DNA of 11,733 bases from Gammaproteobacteria bacterium (lineage in GTDB: Bacteria > Pseudomonadota > Gammaproteobacteria > Chromatiales > Chromatiaceae), in contig DAOUQU010000023.1 in assembly GCA_030625445.1 (NCBI GenBank), forward strand, positions 1 through 11,733. The letters run 5' to 3'. Shown here in pieces: positions 6,933 to 11,733 of the stretch. The stretch's first letter is position 1. Every line of letters starts with the position of its first letter. The notes under the pieces are model-generated. The model saw only the letters and a program-made list of their open reading frames with translations, did not search any database and was not told the DNA's origin. The position numbers and the translations under genes were made by a program.

Positions 6933-6978
6933 TCATGCCGGGTTCTGACACCCTGTTGAGTCTTGCAGTCGTGCTTGC

Positions 6979-7398
6979 ATGACCGGCGGCTATGTCACAC
7001 TCTTTTTCAGTGCACTGGGCGCAGCAACCATCCTGCCATTCTCCTCGGAAGCAGTGTTGCTCACCCTGCTGCATAGCAAAGAGTATGACACCTCCCTGCT
7101 GCTCATCGCTGCTTCTGCAGGAAATATATCCGGATCCGTCATCAACTGGATACTGGGATTCAACCTGCTGAAGCTGAAACAGAGATCCTGGTTTCCATTC
7201 AATGAAAAAAGTATTGAACGCGCCTCACAGCAGTTTCGTCACTACGGAGTATTGTCACTGCTGCTTGCCTGGGTTCCAATCATCGGAGACCCGTTGACAT
7301 TGATCGCCGGTTTTTTCAAAACACCCTTTTTGCTATTTCTGCTGCTGGTTTCTATCGGCAAGATCGGCCGATATCTGGTGCTGGCCGGGCTGTTCTGA
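6979..7398 (+). CDS. short YqaA-like (DedA/VTT-related) inner-membrane protein
   Basis: The 139-aa protein has four hydrophobic stretches (about 5-30, 40-63, 89-113 and 117-139). It resembles E. coli YqaA (142 aa) throughout: an N-terminal ATILPFSSEAVLL, then AGNISGSVINWILG, then AWVPIIGDPLTLIAGF and SIGKIGRYL. Family members carry part of the VTT/DedA fold, associated with lipid flipping or membrane homeostasis; the role of YqaA itself is unsettled. The ATG at 6979 has no clear Shine-Dalgarno, but a stop 33 nt upstream in the same frame excludes a much longer N-terminus. It lies 46 nt after the vWA gene and could be in the same transcript. It converges with rpoS. Confidence 0.8.
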   Translation: MTGGYVTLFFSALGAATILPFSSEAVLLTLLHSKEYDTSLLLIAASAGNISGSVINWILGFNLLKLKQRSWFPFNEKSIERASQQFRHYGVLSLLLAWVPIIGDPLTLIAGFFKTPFLLFLLLVSIGKIGRYLVLAGLF

Positions 7399-7432
7399 AG
7401 TCTTCAGGATGTGCCTCCACAAAACCATTTTA

Positions 7433-7678
7433 ACCACAGATGCACACGGATACACACAGATAAGGGATTTCTTGATCTGTATTTTAGGGTTGTTGTGGGA
7501 GCGATATTCTGACCACGAATTGAACGGGGTTTTACTGGTTCCCACGCTGGAGCATGGGAACGAGGGTATGCGAAGCTGGTACTTTAATGTTCCCTTACCA
7601 CGGAGGAGCGTGGGAACCAGATTAAACCCAGCTATGCTTGCATCTTTTCATCTGTGTTTATCTGTGTGCATCTGTGGT
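7433..7678. repeat. nested inverted-repeat element (MITE-like) between convergent genes
   Basis: This fills most of the 308-nt gap between the YqaA-like gene and rpoS. Outer arms of 29 bp (7433-7461, ACCACAGATGCACAC and on; and 7650-7678) are inverted copies with 2 mismatches. Each arm is itself a loose 9-10 bp tandem of CACAGAT-like units. Inside lies a perfect 14-bp inverted pair, CTGGTTCCCACGCT (7535-7548) and AGCGTGGGAACCAG (7607-7620). Its left half also belongs to a hairpin GTTCCCA...TGGGAAC (7537-7560). No coding sequence was found within it. It could act as a bidirectional transcription barrier or an mRNA 3'-end stabiliser for both genes. No classical terminator is seen otherwise. Target-site duplications were not identified. 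Confidence 0.75.
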
Positions 7679-7706
7679 GAAAAAGCGAGTGGAAAAGATT
7701 TACTCG

Positions 7707-8666
7707 TCAGGATGACAACTCATCATGGTCGAACCCCAGCTCTCTGAGAACCTTCCTGAGACGACGCAGCGCATCAAGCTGTATCTGGCGCACCCGCTCC
7801 CTGGTTACATCGAGTTCCCGTGCAACCTGTTCCAGGGTTGAGACTTGGTAGCCATGCAGCCCGAAGCGGCGTTCGATAACCACCTGCTGTTTCTCTGTGA
7901 GCTGCCCGAGCCACTCGTCAACAAGATCCTTAACGTCCTCTTTCAACAAAGCCTCGGTCGGATCCTCACCGGCAATATCCGCAATGGTATCCAGCAGCGG
8001 GCGCTGAATATCTTTGCCAACAGGCGCATCCACGCTGGTAGAATGCTCACTCAGCACCAGCAGGTGGCGTACCTCTGCAACAGATTTTCCTGTTGCATCT
8101 GCGATATCCTGTGCCGTCGGTTCATGATCAAGCTGCTGCATCAACTGACGAGCCGTGCGCAGACACACATTCACCTCTTTGACTACATGCACAGGGAGTC
8201 GAATGGTGCGCGTCTGATTCATCAGGGCACGCTCGATGGTTTGCCGGATCCACCAGGTTGCATAGGTTGAAAAACGGAAACCGAGCTCGGGATTGAATTT
8301 TTCGACGGCCCTGATCAGGCCGATGTTGCCCTCTTCGATGAGATCGAGAAGCGCCAGTCCGCGATTGAGATAACGTCTGGATATCTTCACAACCAGGCGC
8401 AGGTTGCACACGATCATGCGCGCTCTGGCAGCTTCATCGCCCTTATGAGCGCGACGAGTCAGATCGACCTCCTGCTCTGCTGTCAGCAGTGTCGAGAGAC
8501 CAATCTCGTTGAGATACATACGTGTGGCGTCAAATTCAGATGTCACACGAGTGACGGCAGGTTTTTTTGGCGCCAGAGGCTTCTTGAGCGCGAACTCATT
8601 CATTACTTTGCTGCGGTTCTTTGCCTCGACATCAGAAGCAGCATTCTCCTCAGATGATTCCATCAT
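7707..8666 (-). CDS. rpoS: RNA polymerase sigma factor RpoS (sigma-38)
   Basis: This is the stationary-phase and general-stress sigma factor. The 319-aa product is close to E. coli RpoS (330). Region 1.2 (about 47-82, RMYLNEIG...), region 2 with DLIEEGNIGLIRAVEKFNPELGFRFSTYATWWIRQ (108-142), region 3 (about 160-235) and region 4.2 with helix-turn-helix STLEQVARELDVTRERVRQIQ (276-296) are all intact. K163 in LPVHVVKEVN matches the E. coli K173 that is needed for RssB-directed proteolysis, so regulated turnover is plausible. Two adjacent ATGs (8666 and 8663) follow GGGGGA; the second has the better spacing. It is the last gene of the surE-pcm-yqaA-nlpD-rpoS cluster and, as in other gammaproteobacteria, may also have a promoter inside nlpD. 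Confidence 0.97.
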   Translation of the reverse strand: MMESSEENAASDVEAKNRSKVMNEFALKKPLAPKKPAVTRVTSEFDATRMYLNEIGLSTLLTAEQEVDLTRRAHKGDEAARARMIVCNLRLVVKISRRYLNRGLALLDLIEEGNIGLIRAVEKFNPELGFRFSTYATWWIRQTIERALMNQTRTIRLPVHVVKEVNVCLRTARQLMQQLDHEPTAQDIADATGKSVAEVRHLLVLSEHSTSVDAPVGKDIQRPLLDTIADIAGEDPTEALLKEDVKDLVDEWLGQLTEKQQVVIERRFGLHGYQVSTLEQVARELDVTRERVRQIQLDALRRLRKVLRELGFDHDELSS

Positions 8667-8801
8667 TCCCCCATTGTTTGGCTATTTCAGATAGCTATTA
8701 TTTTTTTATTATTGATTTACTACGTCGTAATTTAACACGGTTTGAGACACAACATGGATATTCTTTATCAGTTTAGGGGGCCGTGGGAATCAGTCTTACT
8801 T

Positions 8802-8829
8802 AAAACCTAAAACTTATCACCTATCACCT
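8802..8829. repeat. degenerate heptanucleotide tandem array over the nlpD stop codon
   Basis: On the plus strand four consecutive 7-mers occur in exact register: AAAACCT, AAAACTT, ATCACCT, ATCACCT. The last two encode the final residues of NlpD (LGDR and its TGA at 8817-8819 on the minus strand). The array sits in the 150-nt nlpD-rpoS gap. The rest of that gap (8667-8801) is AT-rich, with a short hairpin near 8679-8697. Confidence 0.6.
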
Positions 8830-9554
8830 AAATATTTCATTGGATTTTCCGCCTCTCCATTGTGGCGGATTTCAAAATGCAGGACGGCTTTACCGGATGA
8901 TCGGCCCATGGTTGCTATCTGTGCTCCACGACTTACCCACTCCCCCGTTTTTACCAGGCGCTTGTGATTGTGCGCATAAACACTCAGATAACTTTTATTA
9001 TGTTTGATGATAATAAGCTGACCATAGCCTGTCAGTCCATCATCACTATATACAACCTCTCCCGATTCCGTTGCCGAGACTCCCTCTCCTTCCACACCAC
9101 TGATCAAAATTCCGCGTCTGCCCGGGTCCGATGGTCGATATGACTGTACGACCTTCCCCTTGACCGGCCACTTCCAGCGCAGCTTTGCATCAGGCGGAAA
9201 AGTGCGACTCTCGCTGCTCTCCTCCATCTTTGCCATGACCGACTGCTTGATCTGTTCAGCCTGTTTGGCTGTCTCAGCTTGCTGTTGCTGCGTATGCTGC
9301 GGCTTTACAGAGTCTGATGCGTGACTATTCTGTTGCAGAGTCTGCAGCTGCTTCTGCTCAATCTTAACGGAGTTTGACGACAAGTTTATCTCATCGTGCT
9401 GTTCACGGGATTTGACTGACCGGGATTCAGACGCTGAGCTTATTCCGGGAACCGCAACCCGGCTTTCGTAGGGCGCCTTGTCCTGGCGGCTGCTGCAGGC
9501 CGTCAGCATCAGCAGTGTCGACAACACTCCCGGCACCACCGCAGGAAACTTCAT
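8817..9554 (-). CDS. nlpD: NlpD-type lipoprotein with degenerate M23 (LytM) domain, no LysM
   Basis: From the ATG at 9554 the product is 245 aa with a lipoprotein signal: MKFPAVVPGVLSTLLMLTAC, lipobox LTAC and lipidated Cys20. Ser at +2 predicts outer-membrane sorting. Residues ~21-124 are a Ser/Gln-rich linker. Residues 125-245 match the LytM domain of E. coli NlpD (WPVKGKV, GLTGYGQLIIIKHNKSYLSVYAHNH, LHFEIRHNG, NPMKYL). The zinc-binding HxxxD region is replaced by RRGILISG, so it is catalytically dead, as NlpD is; NlpD works by activating the amidase AmiC at division. E. coli NlpD (379 aa) has a LysM domain before LytM, and none is visible here. The start is 11 nt after the yqaA stop. The frame is open further upstream, but that overlaps yqaA and lacks a signal peptide. 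Confidence 0.88.
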   Translation of the reverse strand: MKFPAVVPGVLSTLLMLTACSSRQDKAPYESRVAVPGISSASESRSVKSREQHDEINLSSNSVKIEQKQLQTLQQNSHASDSVKPQHTQQQQAETAKQAEQIKQSVMAKMEESSESRTFPPDAKLRWKWPVKGKVVQSYRPSDPGRRGILISGVEGEGVSATESGEVVYSDDGLTGYGQLIIIKHNKSYLSVYAHNHKRLVKTGEWVSRGAQIATMGRSSGKAVLHFEIRHNGEAENPMKYLGDR

Positions 9555-9565
9555 CTTTTTTAATA

Positions 9566-10147
9566 TCAGGTTAACTTCACCACGATAACAACTGCAGCGA
9601 TCAATGCAACCGCTCCCCAGCCGATCCAGTCGATATAGTGACGCAGTTTCGCCTCCATCTTCTCGCCACCCCAGGCCATCAGCGTTGCCACCAGAAAAAA
9701 GCGTGCTCCACGCCCGATAAAGGATGCCAGTACAAAGGGAGCAAAGGACATAGCAATAGCGCCGGCCGTGATGGTGAATACCTTGTAGGGAATCGGTGAG
9801 AATCCGGCCAGAAAAATCGCCCAGAAGCCCCACTCGTCAAACCATGACTTTGCAGTCAGGTATTTCTCATAATAGCCGCTCTGCTGCAGCCAGGGCTCGA
9901 TCACTTCGAACAGCGTCACGCCAATCAGGTACCCGGCAATACCTCCGGCCACTGATGCAATCGTTGTCAAAAAAGCGTACCAGAGCGCACGATTCGGAGT
10001 GGCGAGGCTCATTGGAGCCAGCATCACATCCGGTGGGATCGGAAAAAACGAGGACTCTGCAAAACTCAGGCCGCCAAGATACCAGGGGGCATGAGGATGA
10101 CGGGACCAACTCAAAACCTTGTCATAGAGAGAGGAGAACACTGACAT
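9566..10147 (-). CDS. YqaA/DedA-family (VTT domain) membrane protein
   Basis: The 193-aa integral membrane protein has the VTT/DedA layout. An N-terminal re-entrant segment holds LSFAESSFFPIPPDVMLAPMSL (27-48). A long hydrophobic helix pair with GGIAGYLIGVTLFE follows, then FLAGFSPIPYKVFTITAGAIAM, then FIGRGARFF and a C-terminal transmembrane helix. Relatives are linked to phospholipid scrambling and membrane homeostasis; the substrate here is unknown. The ATG abuts the pcm stop (TAG directly followed by ATG), with GGAG 8 nt upstream inside pcm, which implies translational coupling. It is longer than E. coli YqaA and distinct from the short paralogue at 6979-7398. It belongs to the surE-rpoS cluster. 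Confidence 0.88.
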   Translation of the reverse strand: MSVFSSLYDKVLSWSRHPHAPWYLGGLSFAESSFFPIPPDVMLAPMSLATPNRALWYAFLTTIASVAGGIAGYLIGVTLFEVIEPWLQQSGYYEKYLTAKSWFDEWGFWAIFLAGFSPIPYKVFTITAGAIAMSFAPFVLASFIGRGARFFLVATLMAWGGEKMEAKLRHYIDWIGWGAVALIAAVVIVVKLT

Positions 10148-10810
10148 CTATGTTACTCCACCAAGCAGTGGAACAAATGAGACGCGCTCAAGAAACTCTT
10201 TTTCATAACCATCCTCTGTACGTATGACACGGATTAAAATTTGCTCTTTACTGTCGCCAATCGGCATGACAATCACTCCACCCGGGCGCAATTGATCCAC
10301 CAGTGCACGCGGTATACCCTCAGGCGCAGCGGTCACAATAATGCCGTCATAGGGCGCATACTCCGGCATTCCCATGCCGCCGTCACTGTGCCTGAGACGA
10401 ATATTGCGCAGCTTGAGCTGTCGAAAACGGTGGCGTGCCTGGTCACTCAAGGCCCTGATGCGTTCGACACTCTGCAGACGCCGCACCAGCCTGGATAAAA
10501 TCGCCGCCTGGTAACCAGACCCCGTTCCCACCTCCAGAACCTGCTCCATCGGCTGTGTTTGCAGCAGCACTTCAGTCATACGCGCCACAATATAGGGCTG
10601 CGAAATTGTCTGCCCATGACCTAAGGGAAGCGCCGTATCTTCATAGGCACGGGAAGCGAGCGCCTCTTCGACAAAACAGTGACGCGGAATTTCACGCATC
10701 ACACTCAACACCCGCTGATCCTTTATGCCCTGCTCTTTCAAGCGGCTGATCATGCGATCCCTGGTTCGCTGCGATGTCATGCCGATGCCGCTAAAATCCG
10801 GATTCGCCAT
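10148..10810 (-). CDS. pcm: protein-L-isoaspartate O-methyltransferase
   Basis: This SAM-dependent methyltransferase repairs isoaspartyl residues in aged proteins. The 220-aa product contains the family-specific DTALPLGHGQTISQPYIVARMTE (58-80), motif I VLEVGTGSGYQAA (91-103), the acidic post-I segment SVERI, and the IIVTAAPEGIPRALVDQLRPGGVIVMPIG region. The frame starts 1 nt after the surE stop. AAGGA at the end of surE is about 9 nt upstream, so the ATG at 10810 is supported. M11 is the alternative start and would match the E. coli length better. Cotranscription with surE is the usual arrangement, and both act in stationary-phase survival together with RpoS. Confidence 0.97.
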   Translation of the reverse strand: MANPDFSGIGMTSQRTRDRMISRLKEQGIKDQRVLSVMREIPRHCFVEEALASRAYEDTALPLGHGQTISQPYIVARMTEVLLQTQPMEQVLEVGTGSGYQAAILSRLVRRLQSVERIRALSDQARHRFRQLKLRNIRLRHSDGGMGMPEYAPYDGIIVTAAPEGIPRALVDQLRPGGVIVMPIGDSKEQILIRVIRTEDGYEKEFLERVSFVPLLGGVT

Positions 10811-10811
10811 C

Positions 10812-11558
10812 TCAGATATCCTTCAACCATGCTGCCGTCTGCTGCAGCTGCTGGTGGTTTGTCAGATCAACCTTCAGCGGTGTGACCGAGACATAACCAC
10901 TGCGCACGGCATAAAAATCGGTGCCCGGCCCGGCATCCTGCTCTGCACCCGGTGGACCTACCCAGTAGATCGGATGACCTCGCGGGTCTCGCTCCTTGTA
11001 GACAGGCTCCGCCTTGTGACGATGTCCCAGGCGTGTCGACTGATACCCCTTGATCTCACTCCAGGGCAAATCAGGAACATTCACATTGAGAATCATCTCT
11101 GTTGTCAGGGAAGGATCAGAGAGACGCTGCACCAGTTCAAGCGCCGCCCTGGCTGCACTCTCAAGATGTTGTGGAGAGAAGGAGTTGATCGATATGGCCA
11201 TTGCCGGAAGCCCCAGAAAACGCCCTTCGGTCGCTGCTGCAACAGTGCCGGAATAGAGGACATCATCACCCATATTAGCGCCGTTATTGATGCCGGCGAC
11301 GACCATGTCAGGCTCCTCTTCAAGCAAACCGGTAATGGCAACATGCACACAGTCGGTCGGCGTGCCGTTGACACTGATAAAGCCGTTTTCATGCTGCCTG
11401 GCGCGAATCGGGTTTTCCAGCGTCAGAGAGTTGGAAGCGCCGCTGCGGTCGCGATCCGGAGCAATTACCGTCACCTCGGAAAACTGCTGCAGCGCGTTTG
11501 CCAGCGCAGCGATTCCCGGCGACTGATAGCCATCATCATTACTGATCAAGATTTTCAT
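10812..11558 (-). CDS. surE: 5'/3'-nucleotidase SurE
   Basis: SurE is a metal-dependent nucleoside monophosphatase (also exopolyphosphatase in some species), important for stationary-phase survival. The 248-aa product opens with MKILISNDDGYQSPGI, giving metal ligands D8 and D9. S39 lies in PDRDRSGASNSLT, and the conserved Asn pair (91-92) lies in GINNGANMGDDVLYSGTVAAA. The C-terminal half includes the RSGYVSVTPLKVDLT strand typical of the family. The start is fixed by the invariant N-terminus, although the Shine-Dalgarno is weak. It is the first visible gene of the cluster. The repeat element at 11587-11732 lies only 28 nt upstream, so its promoter must be in or beyond that element. Confidence 0.97.
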   Translation of the reverse strand: MKILISNDDGYQSPGIAALANALQQFSEVTVIAPDRDRSGASNSLTLENPIRARQHENGFISVNGTPTDCVHVAITGLLEEEPDMVVAGINNGANMGDDVLYSGTVAAATEGRFLGLPAMAISINSFSPQHLESAARAALELVQRLSDPSLTTEMILNVNVPDLPWSEIKGYQSTRLGHRHKAEPVYKERDPRGHPIYWVGPPGAEQDAGPGTDFYAVRSGYVSVTPLKVDLTNHQQLQQTAAWLKDI

Positions 11559-11586
11559 ACAGCAGCACAGTAAAACTAAAGCAAAA

Positions 11587-11732
11587 GTAACTTCTCAATA
11601 ACCCCGTGCGTGATCGCGGTCAGAAGACCGCTCCTACACATCTATGTCGCACCAGATGTAGGAGTGGTCGTCTGACCACGATAGAAATGCGATAGCATTT
11701 TACTCACATACACGGAGTTATTGAGATGTTAC
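11587..11732. repeat. nested inverted-repeat element upstream of surE
   Basis: Outer arms of 22 bp (11587-11608 and 11711-11732) are inverted copies with 2 mismatches; the core is TCTCAATAAC-CCGTG. Inside, a second inverted pair of 25 bp (11614-11638 and 11657-11681) differs at 3 positions; its core is GGTCAGAAGACCGCTCCTACA-like. This inner motif resembles REP-type palindromes seen repeatedly in gammaproteobacteria. No coding capacity was found. The right arm ends one base before the window edge, so the element may extend further. Confidence 0.72.
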
Positions 11733-11733
11733 A

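Noticed and set aside
7395..7407. CTGAAG T CTTCAG palindrome at the YqaA-like stop codon as a terminator
   Set aside because: A single-base loop and no T-tract make it an unlikely intrinsic terminator.
10725..11573. 282-aa plus-strand open frame across surE and the 5' end of pcm
   Set aside because: It is antisense to two confident genes. Its composition is unlike a real protein and no motif is visible.
11614..11681. CRISPR-like repeat pair
   Set aside because: The two copies are inverted, not direct, and there are only two, which fits a palindromic REP-type repeat.

Overview
The window carries a gammaproteobacterial chromosome segment. The strongest clue is the minus-strand order surE, pcm, a DedA/YqaA-type membrane gene, nlpD, rpoS, which is a classic gammaproteobacterial stationary-phase cluster. 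RpoS itself is largely confined to the Proteobacteria. GC content looks moderate, and several palindromic dispersed repeats sit between and at the ends of genes, as is common in environmental and sulfur-oxidising gammaproteobacteria. I cannot name a genus from the sequence alone.

Left third (1-3861, minus strand): a menaquinone (vitamin K2) operon read right to left. The order is menB (DHNA-CoA synthase), menA (prenyltransferase), a vapB-vapC toxin-antitoxin pair, menC (o-succinylbenzoate synthase), and a hotdog thioesterase (DHNA-CoA hydrolase, menI type) cut by the window edge. The TA pair lies inside the pathway operon with its own sigma70-like promoter and a perfect 19-bp palindromic operator. 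A promoter region in front of menB carries an FNR-like box at about -41.

Middle (4029-7398, plus strand): a 70-aa protein of unknown function comes first. It is followed by a secreted 571-aa fusion of an ABC-type solute-binding domain and an OmpA-like peptidoglycan-binding domain. Next is a membrane-anchored, probably periplasmic von Willebrand A (vWA) protein with an altered metal site, and then a short YqaA-like membrane protein. No ABC permease or ATPase is present. This is the least conventional part of the window and the best candidate for an uncharacterised envelope module.

Right third (7399-11733): a 246-bp nested inverted-repeat element lies between the convergent ends of the YqaA-like gene and rpoS. 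The tightly packed surE-pcm-yqaA-nlpD-rpoS cluster follows, with intergenic gaps of 0-11 nt except the 150 nt before rpoS. NlpD here lacks a LysM domain. A second nested inverted-repeat element, about 146 bp long, lies immediately upstream of surE at the window's right edge. No rRNA, tRNA, CRISPR array or transposase gene was seen.
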